From: CAWDMN01 sp963803155
GTDB lineage: Bacteria > Acidobacteriota > Terriglobia > Versatilivoradales > Versatilivoraceae
Reading direction: 5' to 3'
DNA: 26,825 nt
Assembly: GCA_963803155.1 (NCBI GenBank)
Contig: CAWDMN010000079.1
Span: 1 to 26,825, forward strand
Shown: positions 17,801 through 26,339 of the stretch, one piece after another
Layout of the letters: the number at the start of each line of letters is the position of its first letter
How positions within the stretch are numbered: the stretch's first letter is position 1
The notes under the pieces: generated by a model
Seen by the model: the letters and a program-made list of their open reading frames with translations, nothing else
Told to the model about the DNA's origin: nothing
Databases searched by the model: none
Translations under genes and position numbers: made by a program

Positions 17801-18400
17801 ATGCCGTTTGAATTGTCAGCCTTGCCTTATGCCTCGAATGCCTTGGAGCCTTATTACTCTGCTAACACATTTAGCTTTCATCACGGGAAACACCACAAAG
17901 CTTATGTGGATAACCTCAACAAACTGATTGCGGGTAGCGCCCTTGAAGAAAAAGCTTTGGAGGAAATCATTAAAGAAAGCTCCGCCAATCCTGCTCAAGC
18001 TGGCATTTTCAATAATGCCGCGCAAATTTGGAATCACACCTTTTTCTGGAATTCCATGAAAGCTGGCGGAGGCGGAAAACCTATCGGCGATTTAGCGGGA
18101 AAGATCGAAAGGGCTTTTGGAAGTTATGAGAAGTTTGCCGAACAATTCAAAGCTTCAGCCGTAAGCCGTTTTGGGAGCGGATGGGGTTGGTTGGTGGCGG
18201 AGGGAGGAGAATTAAGAGTGTTGAACACTCTCAACGCGGAGACACCTCTAACCAAAGGACAGGTCCCGCTGGTAACCATTGATGTCTGGGAACATGCGTA
18301 CTATTTGGATTATCAGAATCGTCGTCCAGACTTTGTCCAAACTTTTCTGGATCATCTGCTTAATTGGGACTTCGTTGCGGCCAATCTTCGGAAAGTATGA
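17801..18400 (+). CDS. sodB: Superoxide dismutase, Fe type
   Basis: The enzyme dismutates superoxide to oxygen and hydrogen peroxide, probably in the cytoplasm as no signal is present. At 199 residues it is typical of the Fe/Mn family. Metal ligands are H27 (FHHGKHHKAYV), H79 (WNHTFFWNSM), D161 and H165 (DVWEHAYYLDYQ). The N-terminal domain glutamine Q75 in FNNAAQIWNH is the outer-sphere residue of Fe-type enzymes; Mn enzymes carry Gly there and place the Gln in the C-terminal domain. GSGWGWLV and NWDFVAANL complete the match. The gene stands alone, 228 bp after the DUF6807 gene. No Fur or SoxS site was identified. Confidence 0.96.
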   Translation: MPFELSALPYASNALEPYYSANTFSFHHGKHHKAYVDNLNKLIAGSALEEKALEEIIKESSANPAQAGIFNNAAQIWNHTFFWNSMKAGGGGKPIGDLAGKIERAFGSYEKFAEQFKASAVSRFGSGWGWLVAEGGELRVLNTLNAETPLTKGQVPLVTIDVWEHAYYLDYQNRRPDFVQTFLDHLLNWDFVAANLRKV

Positions 18401-19202
18401 TCGTTAAAGATGATTGAAAAGAATGACCGGATCGCGCATTGCATTATCGTAACAAAACCTGGAATAGCCTGGGTTGTGTCACAAATTAGAGTTCATTTAT
18501 GAACTCTCTGTTGGACAGAATTCCTCGCGTAGCGAGGATTCGAGGGTAGCCGTGGGATTCATCCCACGGGAATCGGCACCCCATGGTCGATGCGTCGCGT
18601 CGCGACGTTTGAATTTCAGCCAGTTGCCCAAATATCCACCGCCGCTACACGACGCATCCACAAGAGGCAATCCAAGCCGGCCTTGAAAGGCCGGCCTACC
18701 CTCGATCGCCGCTCCGCGGCCCTAAAATGTCATTCCTGCACTTGCCAGGATCAGGCGGCAAGGCACTCCCCGGGTTGTTAAATCGGTCTCAAGTATTACC
18801 TTGAAACTGTGAGCTATTCCGTTCTTTCAAAAATTGTTGAGACTCCAGCGGTCTGCCCCACATTTATATTCAATCGGAGTCATCGCTCCAGAGCCCCATC
18901 TAATGATGAAAAATATTCAAAATATCGACTTTATACAAAGACTCGAATTAACAATTCGCCAGGGACACCCACTGCTGGCACCTTGACAACCCCGGAACAA
19001 GGCACACCGTTCGTTTCCACCCCCTGGGTAACGATATCGACTATCTGCCTAATCGGTTTGCGGAGGTCGAACCACAAGCCAGAGGATTGCTTGATCGTTT
19101 TTACGGAATATTTCTACAGGCGGGATGAATATTGTAGAATTAGCCATAGATGTCGCATGACAAGACAACTTCGGGGATATTTCAAACTCAGTTGCTGAAA
19201 GG
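18401..19202. other. Intergenic region with hairpin array
   Basis: About 800 bp without a convincing gene. The front part contains a series of hairpins: AGAGTTCAT-TT-ATGAACTCT (18488-18507), CCTCGCG-T-AGCGAGG (18523-18537), the REP doublet at 18541-18704 and GCCGC-TCC-GCGGC (18708-18720). The rest (18721-19202) is more AT-rich, and the frames in it look random. Confidence 0.65.
18541..18704. repeat. GTAG-type REP doublet (BIME-like) with cloverleaf folding
   Basis: Outer arms CGAGGGTAG (18541-18549) and CTACCCTCG (18696-18704) are perfectly complementary. Just inside each foot is a hairpin: CCGTGGGAT-TC-ATCCCACGG (18550-18569) and GCCGGCCTT-GA-AAGGCCGGC (18676-18695). Between them GATGCGTCG (18589-18597) pairs with CGACGCATC (18650-18658). 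Each end thus reads GTAG plus hairpin in inverted orientation, the layout of REP pairs linked to RAYT transposases. The four stems together can form a cloverleaf. No RAYT gene lies in the window. Confidence 0.85.
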
Positions 19203-19940
19203 ATGCCTGAAACAATCATGAAAATTGACAGACGATTGATGTTAGCAACCCTGGCGGCGGGCGGTCCCAGTTTGCTGGCGCAGGAACCGGCGAGAATCGA
19301 TCCCTCCTTATATATTCCCAAGGCTCACCTGGTGGAGGATCTCAAATTCCTGCATGACTTCATGGACGAGTATTCGTTTGTCGATCTCGTCACGTCTTCT
19401 CCGACGCTGCGAATCACGCATATCCCGGTGCTTTTGGACCGCTCGGAGGGCGGTTACGGCAAGATTTTTGGACATATCTCACGGCAAAATCCGCAGTGTC
19501 AGACCTTCGATGGACGCCATACGGGCGTGATCGTCTTCCGTGGTCCCCACGGCTATATCTCGCCGGCCTGGTATGCCAAGAAGGATGCCGTGCCAACGTG
19601 GAACTTCGCCGTTGTTCACGCTACGGGCCTGCCGCGGGCCGTCACCGAAAAATCCGCCTTGCACGGTTTGCTCGCGCGGTTGATTGACAAATATGAGAAG
19701 TACCAGGGCTCTCGCTACGACTTTTCGAAACTCCCGGACAGCTATGTGTCCTCTTTGATGGAAGGTCTCGTCGGATTTGAAATGCAGATAGAACAGTTGG
19801 AGGGCAAGTTCAAACTCGGCCAGGATTGGAGCGGCGACATTCAAAGGCCAGTGCTGGAACACCTACGCCAGACGGCGCGGCAGGAGCGGTCGTTGTATGA
19901 TTTCTCGGCTTCTTTTTTCAAACGCCCGCTTCAAAAATAG
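19203..19940 (+). CDS. PaiB-like FMN-binding split-barrel protein with putative export signal
   Basis: This is a 245-residue protein of the PaiB family, annotated as FMN-binding negative transcriptional regulators after Bacillus subtilis PaiB; members look like flavin- or haem-binding split barrels. The match begins at about residue 37 (LYIPKAHLVEDL) and runs through LRITHIPVLLDR, VIVFRGPHGYISPAWY, VPTWNFAVVHATGLPRAV and a C-terminal GLVGFEMQIEQLEGKFKLGQ, which is close to the family motif IVGFEI.I..LEGK.KLSQN. Ahead of it is an extra segment, MKIDRRLMLATLAAG and SLLAQEPA, which looks like a signal peptide with a twin-Arg-like RRLML. If real, the protein works outside the cytoplasm and is not a DNA-binding regulator. 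The start may be ATG 19203 or ATG 19218; neither has an ideal ribosome site. Confidence 0.88.
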   Translation: MPETIMKIDRRLMLATLAAGGPSLLAQEPARIDPSLYIPKAHLVEDLKFLHDFMDEYSFVDLVTSSPTLRITHIPVLLDRSEGGYGKIFGHISRQNPQCQTFDGRHTGVIVFRGPHGYISPAWYAKKDAVPTWNFAVVHATGLPRAVTEKSALHGLLARLIDKYEKYQGSRYDFSKLPDSYVSSLMEGLVGFEMQIEQLEGKFKLGQDWSGDIQRPVLEHLRQTARQERSLYDFSASFFKRPLQK

Positions 19941-20198
19941 GAACCACCTTCCCGCAAAGCTACGTGCAGTTGTCGAGAGTATGCGGATATGTGCCGCCAT
20001 GGGCTGAGCACGGCCAGCGGGAAGACCATCCACTCCTCGTGTGAAAATCTCACAAAAGCGCCGTCGGCGTTGTTGGAAAAAACGGCTGCCCAAAATCTCG
20101 CCTTTGACTGCCAACCGGTGTCGTTGGTCATCGTTGAGGCGGATACATTTTTCCTCGATGTTTTGTTTCTAGACTTGGTTTTCAGCCTGCACGTATTC

Positions 20199-20229
20199 AA
20201 TCCTTTCGCTCCCAGAGCGCAAAAGGATT
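20199..20229. terminator. Strong hairpin between convergent paiB-like and SWIM genes
   Basis: AATCCTTTCGCTC (20199-20211) pairs with GAGCGCAAAAGGATT (20215-20229) around a 3-nt loop, with a 2-nt bulge. It lies 10 bp past the SWIM stop on the minus strand and about 260 bp past the paiB-like stop. An A/T run lies on the SWIM-proximal side, before the stem in the minus direction, so it is not a textbook intrinsic terminator for either gene. Position and strength still suggest a shared terminator or 3'-end stabiliser. No gene is certain in 19941-20239. Confidence 0.5.
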
Positions 20230-20239
20230 AAAAAAACAG

Positions 20240-21157
20240 CTACGACAATTTCCTTTGCTTTGGCTTCTTTGATTTTGCCACGGTCTTCTTTTTGAGATTT
20301 TTCCCGGATTCTTTTTTTATGGATCGAGCCGATTTGCGGCCTGACGCTTTTTGGTCCTCTTGGGGAACTGTTGTGGTTGCCGGAAATTCGGGCTTTGCGG
20401 CATGTTCATCCGGCGCCCTATCCATCGTAATCCCAAAGAGCTCCGACAGTTCGTCCTCATTGGCGGCAATGACCCTCTCCCCTTTGGTTTTGGCCCGCTG
20501 GAGCAGCTTTTTACTTTCCTGTTTGACCATCTTCCCCAAGAAATCTTCCATCCGGATGCCGCGCAATACAAAAAAAAGCTCTGGCTTTTCATCCAACCGG
20601 ACAGCCGTTCCATAAAGGGCCGCCGCGACGTGCTTGCACATCGAGGCCCAGTCGGGGCAGGAGCAGGAGAAGTTGATTTCATGAGGAGCCGGGAAAAGCC
20701 CTGTTCCCTGGGCAAAAAACAACTCCTTCAGGTCGGAGGGAAAATCGCCAGAAAGCAGGGCCTGCATGGAATCCAGGGACGCTCTGCTCTTGGCCATCAG
20801 GGCCTGCTCATTCTTCTTGTCGAGCGGATGGAGGTTAATGATGATTTTATAGGGTTGCGCGCGGCTTCCGGAAACCAGCGCGGTGATCGTATTGGGAACA
20901 ATCTTCAAGTCGAGCACGGCTCCGCTTCGCACGTAGGTTCGTCCCCGGGGCAGCCGGTTTTCATAATCCGCATACCGCTCCAGATTTTGATTCCAGGATT
21001 TTCCCCACCAAGTGCGGGCGATTTCCCGTCCAGACAATTCCACCGGTTCCAAGAATACTCCCTTCTTCTTGCGTAGCGCGGCCCTGGCCTTTGCGGCCCG
21101 GCGCATCTTTTCCGCTTTGGTGACATAAGTGTATCTTCCCCAATAGTCCCACCCCAT
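20240..21157 (-). CDS. SWIM zinc-finger protein, partner of SNF2 helicase
   Basis: This 305-residue protein resembles the product of B. subtilis ywqB. The N-terminal part carries TWWGKSWNQNLERYADYENR and LPRGRTYVRSGAVLDL, typical of these SNF2-linked proteins. The SWIM zinc finger follows: C165-x-C167, C174-x-H176 in SCSCPDWASMCKHVAAALY. The C-terminal tail (about 255-305) is rich in Lys and Ser and likely disordered and nucleic-acid binding. ATG 21157 is chosen because AAAGGAGA lies 4 bp upstream; a TTG at 21208 would overlap the SNF2 stop by 4 bp but has no ribosome site. It follows the SNF2 gene by 47 bp on the same strand. SWIM domains bind DNA or proteins, and the pair probably forms one ATP-dependent nucleic-acid remodelling unit. 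Confidence 0.92.
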   Translation of the reverse strand: MGWDYWGRYTYVTKAEKMRRAAKARAALRKKKGVFLEPVELSGREIARTWWGKSWNQNLERYADYENRLPRGRTYVRSGAVLDLKIVPNTITALVSGSRAQPYKIIINLHPLDKKNEQALMAKSRASLDSMQALLSGDFPSDLKELFFAQGTGLFPAPHEINFSCSCPDWASMCKHVAAALYGTAVRLDEKPELFFVLRGIRMEDFLGKMVKQESKKLLQRAKTKGERVIAANEDELSELFGITMDRAPDEHAAKPEFPATTTVPQEDQKASGRKSARSIKKESGKNLKKKTVAKSKKPKQRKLS

Positions 21158-21161
21158 AAAT

Positions 21162-21169
21162 TCTCCTTT
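21162..21169 (-). promoter_or_regulatory. Shine-Dalgarno site deciding the SWIM gene start
   Basis: On the minus strand this is AAAGGAGA, 4 bp before the ATG at 21157. It favours this start over the TTG at 21208. Confidence 0.75.
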
Positions 21170-21204
21170 TAGCAAAATGGAAGCCCGGCTATCCGCGGGG
21201 TTCT

Positions 21205-23896
21205 TCAATCCCTTGCACTCTCTTCTGGTCCCAGTGTCAAGCGGAACAAGTCGCGCAGTTGTCCATCATTAAGTTCGGTGATCCAGTTTTCCGCCGTGGC
21301 CGAAATAAGCGAGCCCGCCAGTTTTTTCTTATCGTCGATCATGACGTCGATTTTCTCCTCGACAGTCCCTTGGCATATGAACTTGTGGACCATCACGTTT
21401 TTGGTTTGTCCAATGCGATAGGCCCGGTCCGTCGCCTGATTTTCCACGGCCGGGTTCCACCAGCGGTCAAAATGTATCACATGGTTGGCTCCGGTTAAGT
21501 TTAGTCCGACGCCTCCTGCTTTGAGCGAGAGGATGAAAAAGGGGATGTATTGGCGGCTCTCATGGAAACGATCGACGGATTCTTTTCGCTTTTTTACGGA
21601 GGTCGAGCCATCCAGCGTTAATCCGGCGGCACCGAAGATTTTCTCCAGAAATCCCGCTAGCGGGTCGATGATCTCCCGGAACTGCGTGAAGACCAGCATT
21701 TTTTCCCGCTTTTCCCGGATGCTTTCGCACAATTCGGACAGGCGCTGGAATTTTCCACTCTTCTCCGGCTGATAGATTCCCGCTCCGGCGTAATGGTCTG
21801 GATGATTGCAGAGTTGCTTGAATTTTATCAAGTAGGCCAAGATGGTCCCCCGGCGCCGAATTCCATCCGTTGCGGCCAAGTCGTGCTCCAGCCGCTCCAC
21901 CAGGTTCTGATAGAGGACCGCCTGCGTTTTGGACAAGGGACAGTAAGCTTTCATTTCCACCTTGTCGGGCAGATCCCGGATCACGGATTTGTCCGTTTTA
22001 GAGCGCCGGAGGATGTACGGATGGATCACGCGCCGCAAGCGGCCATACCCCTCGGGATGAGCTTCCAGTTTTTTGGAATAGTTTTTGAACTCGGCGATCG
22101 AACCGAGAAGCCCCGGATTGATGAAGTCAAACAGGGACCAGAGATCGGTGAGCCTGTTCTCAACGGGGGTGCCCGTCATGACCAAACGGTGGCGGCTGTG
22201 CAAGGATTTGACCGCCTCGGCTTGCCTTGTGCCGGGATTCTTGATGGCTTGGGCCTCATCGCATATCACATAAAACCAATTTTGTTGGCCAATCCAGGCT
22301 GAACGACTCAGCATGCCATAAGTGGTGATGGCCACATCGTAGGAGCAGATCCGGCTTTGGAGTTCATCCAGTGAGGCGCCGCCAGCCGCCTGCGGGTGAA
22401 GGAGAACAGCTTTAAGATCCGGCGTAAATTTTTCAACCTCCTGGCGCCAGTTTTCGAGCAGGGAAGCCGGAACCACCACCAGGCTCGGCAGCCCCGCCTT
22501 GCGGACTTTTTGGAGAAGCGCGAGCACCTGCACCGTTTTGCCTAAGCCCATATCGTCGGCCAGACAAATCCCGAATCCCAGCGTATGCAGGAAGAAGAGC
22601 CAATTCAATCCATGCTGCTGGTAGTGGCGAAGCTTTGCTTTTAGGGAAGGGGAGGGTGTTGTGTCGTGGACCATGGCCGGATTGGTCATCTTTTCCAGGA
22701 CTGACTTGAGCCAGTCTCCACAGGTGACTTCAATTCCTTCGGGAAGCAAACTGCTAGTGGAGGTCTTCGTCCCCATCAGCAGCCGCATGGCCTCGGCAAA
22801 AGTAATCTGTTCCCTTTCCGAGATTTTTTTCGCCTTTTTGAGAAGCTCGAGTGTCTGGCCCAGGGAAGCGGTGTCAACGGCAACCCACTGCCCGCGGAAA
22901 AGCGCCAGTCCGTCGGTTTGTTCCAGAAGTTGTTGAGCCTCCTCCTCGGAAATAGCTTCTCCCCCCAAATGCAGACTGGCGTGGAAATCCAAAAGCGCCT
23001 CCTGCCCAACGCGGGATGGAGTCTTCTTTCCAACCGTCAAGGCGACAGCCACCTTTCGTTTTTCCCCCTTCCACCAGCGAGGGATGCGGCAAAGAATGCC
23101 TGGCGCTTTCGAAGTCCGGCACGCCGCTCAAAAACGTGAAAGCATCTCGTGGAGTCAACGCCACGGGGTGGAAAAGCTCGCCGGAGTCCAAGAGGCTGGC
23201 GATGACCGGATTTTTCTTCGCCACCTTATTCACGGCTGCCAGCAGTTCCAGCAGCTTGTCTTGCCGCTCATGATACTCTTCCAACGCGCACTTGAGAGGC
23301 AAATGCCGCGTGCGCCCTCCCGCATCGATCCGCGTCGTATAAGTGGCAAGAAAAGCAAATGGCCGCTTTTCATCCCGACGGTTCTCGACCAGGTGGAAGT
23401 GAATCCTATCCACCTGGCTGGGGCTGGGGGCGAGGGTTTGGAACCACTCTTCCACGCTGCCTTTGAAACCGCGGATTCCCGCCCGAAAGGTCTCCTGAAG
23501 GCCATCCCAGACATCGGCAAGGAAGTGAGAATTGGCGTAATCTATTCCAACCATGGGGGGCATGTTCGCCAAAAATTCCGAGCTTTCCTCCCAGCTCAGG
23601 ACGGTTTGGAAAACTTCACGTTTTTCTTCGCTTTCCGGATTCGTGCGGACCCGGCGGATCCAATGGCTGGCAAAAGTGCGCCAGAACTCGAGCGAAGGAG
23701 AATACGAGACACCTTGGTCGGACTGGCCCAGCGCCACCAACCATTTTGCGCTATGGCCGTTCTCCTCTTTTTTATAGATATTCAGCAGCAACTTCTCCCC
23801 ATGCAGGCGGCCGCTATTCTCCGGGTGTAGGCTCTCTTCCCACTCCAGTGCCAGGGTCCCGCCGAAGAGGATGGATGTGACGAGTTGTTGAGACAT
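21205..23896 (-). CDS. SNF2-family DNA helicase/ATPase, apparent one-base frameshift
   Basis: This is a superfamily 2 ATPase like B. subtilis YwqA, encoded in two frames. The first (from ATG 23896, GGAAGGG upstream) carries the N-terminal bacterial SNF2-associated region; after FLSGVPDFESA (A265) it loses family character. Skipping the base at 23101 continues as GILCRIPRWWKGEKRKVAVA, the usual IPxWWK...V.V.VG.K segment, into the frame ending at 21205. The corrected protein would be 896 residues. Helicase motifs in the second frame are DDMGLGKT (I), DEAQ (II), MTGTPVENRLTDLWSLFDF (III), and QATDRAYRIGQTKNV (VI). A single inserted base, by error or mutation, is the simplest explanation. If real, the second frame could still be translated from a GTG at 23052, giving 615 residues with all ATPase motifs. 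Its SWIM partner follows by 47 bp. Confidence 0.9.
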
Positions 23897-24653
23897 GAAG
23901 CCCTTCCAATAGTTTTGACTGCCAGAATTCCCGCTATCCGGTAAATCTTGACGGAATTGGGGGCTTGGGTGCGGATGAATAGCAGTTCAATCTTATAAGA
24001 GTTCTTTAGAAGTTCTTACAACATCCAGCGCATTCTCCTAAAGAGGAAGGAGTGTACACTAATTCAATTGCGGAACTAAATTTCATTTTTTGAATGTTGC
24101 TCTCGCTGAATCGTCGGGGTGGAAATTCAGGCTATATCCACCAATTCGCCCTTGGCCTAGATTATGATAATTACTGGTAATTTGTATACAGTTCCGGAGC
24201 GAGATTTGACGTTTAGGAGTCTGCGCATGACCGGAATCTGCAGAGGGTCACATTTGTGAACATGCATTTGACGTTGGTTGTGGCTTATGTCGTGGCAGGC
24301 GGCAAGACCTCCACCAACCGCGTGGGTTTGGGATCTGGAGTGGCGCTGAACGCGCATTGTTTTGTTTAGTCCGGGGAGATGCCATGCCAATGTTTCCTGA
24401 AATGGCCCGATCGAAGTCGAAACAGCAGAGTTTGGATCGAGCGCCTCCGCGGCATCCCAGCCGGGCGCTTGAGATCTGATATCGCTGGGATGCGAAGGAT
24501 TCTGCGCATTGAAGGCGCGCATATTGAACGAGTCGGCAGTGAATGGAATCCATCGAGAAGAGAACAATCACAATTTTTTGTGATAAATTGATCATGTTCT
24601 CGATTTTGGCGGAAGAGGATATTATTATCTTCACAAATGGTAATTACTCAGGT

Positions 24654-24811
24654 GGTAGCCAGAAGTCAGAATTCAGGAGCCAGAATGAACGCGCCAGCCT
24701 CGAGATTTGATGACTTTCTGGCTTGGCAAAAGGCTTACAACTATTTGGTGCAATCTTTTAGAGGCCTATTCGCAGTACATTCTGGATTCTGATTCCTGAA
24801 TTCTGTCTACC
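24654..24811. repeat. Inverted-repeat unit around a four-helix-bundle gene remnant
   Basis: The left arm CAGAATTCAGGAGCCAGAAT (24667-24686) is complementary to the right arm 24779-24805, which is ATTCTGG, a 7-nt insert, then TTCCTGAATTCTG. Outer GGTAG (24654-24658) and CTACC (24807-24811) extend the symmetry. This kind of AGAATTCAGGAGCCAGAAT arm is commonly seen flanking S23-type four-helix-bundle genes in bacterial genomes. Confidence 0.75.
24685..24792 (+). pseudogene. Remnant of a four-helix-bundle (S23-like) protein gene
   Basis: A 35-codon frame reads MNAPASRFDDFLAWQKAYNY and then LVQSFRG before running into the right inverted-repeat arm and a TGA. The FDDFLAWQKA start is typical of the four-helix-bundle/S23 family (normally about 115-130 residues), which was first found as open frames in 23S rRNA intervening sequences. 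Helices 2-4 are missing, so this is an internally deleted copy. The function of intact members is unclear. Confidence 0.7.
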
Positions 24812-24846
24812 GGAGTAGTTACCACAAATGAATAAAGGAGAAATCA

Positions 24847-26136
24847 ATGAGCCACAACCCGCACCGTTTTGAAACGCTGGCCCTGCATGCCGGGCAATCG
24901 GTGGATGCCACGCAATCGCGCGGGATTCCCGTCTATCGGACCAGTTCTTATGTTTTCAAGAGCACCGAACATGCGGCGAATCTTTTCGCCCTCAAAGAAC
25001 TAGGTAATATCTATACCCGCATAATGAATCCGACCACCGACATCTTGGAACAGCGCGTAACGCAGTTGGAAGGAGGGGCTGCCTCAGTGGCCGTTTCGTC
25101 CGGGACCGCGGCCATCTTCTATGCCATCATTACGCTGGCGCAGATGGGAGACGAGATTGTCTCGGCTAACAACCTCTATGGCGGCACCTACACTCAATTC
25201 GAAGCTATTCTTCCCAAGATGGGGATTAAGGTCAATTTTGTGGACCCGAAAGATCCCACGAATTTTGAAAAAGCGATTACCGACAAAACCCGTGCCCTTT
25301 ACATAGAAACCATCGGCAATCCGGTGCTCGATTTCACGGATGTCAGAGCGGTCTCCGCGGTAGCGCATCGCCATGGCATTCCCCTGATTGTAGATGGCAC
25401 CTTCACGACTCCCTACCTGCTCAGATCAATAGATTTTGGAGCTGATATCATTGTGCAATCGTTGACGAAGTGGCTGGGAGGCCATGGGGCTGGCATTGGC
25501 GGGATTGTCACCGATGCCGGAAAATTCAACTGGAAGAGTGGCTGCCATCCCTTGTTTACGGACCCCGATGACAACTATCACGGCTTGCGGTGGGCACTGG
25601 ATCTTCCGGAACCGCTGGCGCCCATCGCTTTTGCCTTGCGCCTGCGGACGGTCCCTTTGCGCAATCTCGGCGCGGCGATTGCGCCCGACAATTCCTGGAT
25701 TTTCCTGCAGGGAATCGAGACCCTGCCGGTTCGTATGGTAAAGCACTCGGAAAACGCGCTCAAGGTGGCGGAACATTTGAAGAAACATCTCAAAGTATCC
25801 TGGGTGAGATACCCGGGCCTCAGAGACGATCCCACCTACTCGGTTGCCAGTCAGTACCTCCATAAAGGCTTTGGCGGAATGGTGGTTTTTGGTGTCAAGG
25901 GTGGATATGAGTCGGCGGTGAAAATTATCGACTCAATTCAGCTTTTCTCGCACCTCGCCAATGTGGGAGATGCCAAGAGCCTGATCCTGCATCCAGCCAG
26001 CACTTCTCACAGTCAGCTTTCGGCGGCACAACAGTTGGAAAGCGGCTTGAGCCCCGATCTGATCCGCTTGTCTATCGGCTTGGAACATCCAGACGATTTG
26101 ATCGAAGCGCTTGATGAAGCACTGGCGAAAGTCTGA
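24847..26136 (+). CDS. metY: O-acetylhomoserine sulfhydrylase (MetY type), PLP-dependent
   Basis: This cytoplasmic Cys/Met-metabolism enzyme replaces the acetyl group of O-acetylhomoserine with sulfur, giving homocysteine. At 429 residues it is MetY length, longer than MetB/MetC (about 390). Landmarks are THALHAG-like ETLALHAGQ at the start, YTRIMNPTTDILEQR, SSGTAAI for phosphate binding, and the Schiff-base lysine K208 in QSLTKWLGGHG. The extra segment around 225-275 (WKSGCHPLFTDPD) separates MetY from MetB. The usual DNT after the PLP aspartate is D183-G-T here, a mild deviation. AAAGGAG lies 7 bp before ATG. The next gene on the strand, 203 bp on, is a JAMM peptidase, matching the Wolinella type in which MetY uses a protein thiocarboxylate as sulfur donor rather than free sulfide. 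Confidence 0.95.
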   Translation: MSHNPHRFETLALHAGQSVDATQSRGIPVYRTSSYVFKSTEHAANLFALKELGNIYTRIMNPTTDILEQRVTQLEGGAASVAVSSGTAAIFYAIITLAQMGDEIVSANNLYGGTYTQFEAILPKMGIKVNFVDPKDPTNFEKAITDKTRALYIETIGNPVLDFTDVRAVSAVAHRHGIPLIVDGTFTTPYLLRSIDFGADIIVQSLTKWLGGHGAGIGGIVTDAGKFNWKSGCHPLFTDPDDNYHGLRWALDLPEPLAPIAFALRLRTVPLRNLGAAIAPDNSWIFLQGIETLPVRMVKHSENALKVAEHLKKHLKVSWVRYPGLRDDPTYSVASQYLHKGFGGMVVFGVKGGYESAVKIIDSIQLFSHLANVGDAKSLILHPASTSHSQLSAAQQLESGLSPDLIRLSIGLEHPDDLIEALDEALAKV

Positions 26137-26183
26137 TCGACATTGGTCGGAGGGATTTTTTCTCTTGTCTGAAAATCGCGCAC

Positions 26184-26275
26184 ATGGAGGCGGGGTACCC
26201 CCATCCCGCCTGGTTTTGTCAAGCGGCTGAGACGGCCTGAGGGCAGGCCGCCTCCATCGTTCCATTTTCATCCTC
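26184..26275. repeat. REP doublet with GGAG feet between metY and the JAMM gene
   Basis: ATGGAGGCGG (26184-26193) and CCGCCTCCAT (26248-26257) are exact inverted ends. The left unit has GGAG plus GGCGGG...CCCGCC; the right unit, read on the minus strand, has GGAG plus CGGCCTG-CCCT-CAGGCCG, almost the same as the unit at 8825-8916. The ATTTTCATCCTC tail (26264-26275) is shared with the other copies. It sits 47 bp after the metY stop and 64 bp before the JAMM start. Confidence 0.8.
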
Positions 26276-26339
26276 ATGTATCGAAAGCCCGTCCGTTATT
26301 GGTGACTCCATTCCGCGCAAAAAAAAAGGCGACTGGATC

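Larger units (their letters stand above)
23897..24846. other. Intergenic region upstream of SNF2 and metY
   Basis: About 950 bp between two divergent genes. Frames on both strands in 24157-24634 overlap each other and match nothing I know. The only recognisable content is the inverted-repeat unit with a four-helix-bundle gene remnant at 24654-24811. No SAM riboswitch was recognised before metY. Confidence 0.6.

Noticed and set aside
18523..18720. CRISPR-like array of short repeats
   Set aside because: The hairpins differ in sequence and have no regular spacers; they form a REP doublet and neighbouring stems.
18809..19198. 129-codon frame between sodB and the paiB-like gene
   Set aside because: It has no recognisable motif and no ribosome site, and its composition (Thr, Ser, Arg, Cys rich) is typical of random translation.
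19931..20231. Overlapping frames on both strands between the convergent paiB-like and SWIM genes
   Set aside because: The minus-strand frame (ending ...REGGSYF) reads somewhat like a protein, but it begins with TTG inside the strong hairpin, and the plus frame covers the same bases. There is no evidence for either.
24157..24634. Frames of 70-136 codons on both strands upstream of metY
   Set aside because: They overlap each other and are not protein-like; no domain or start signal was found.
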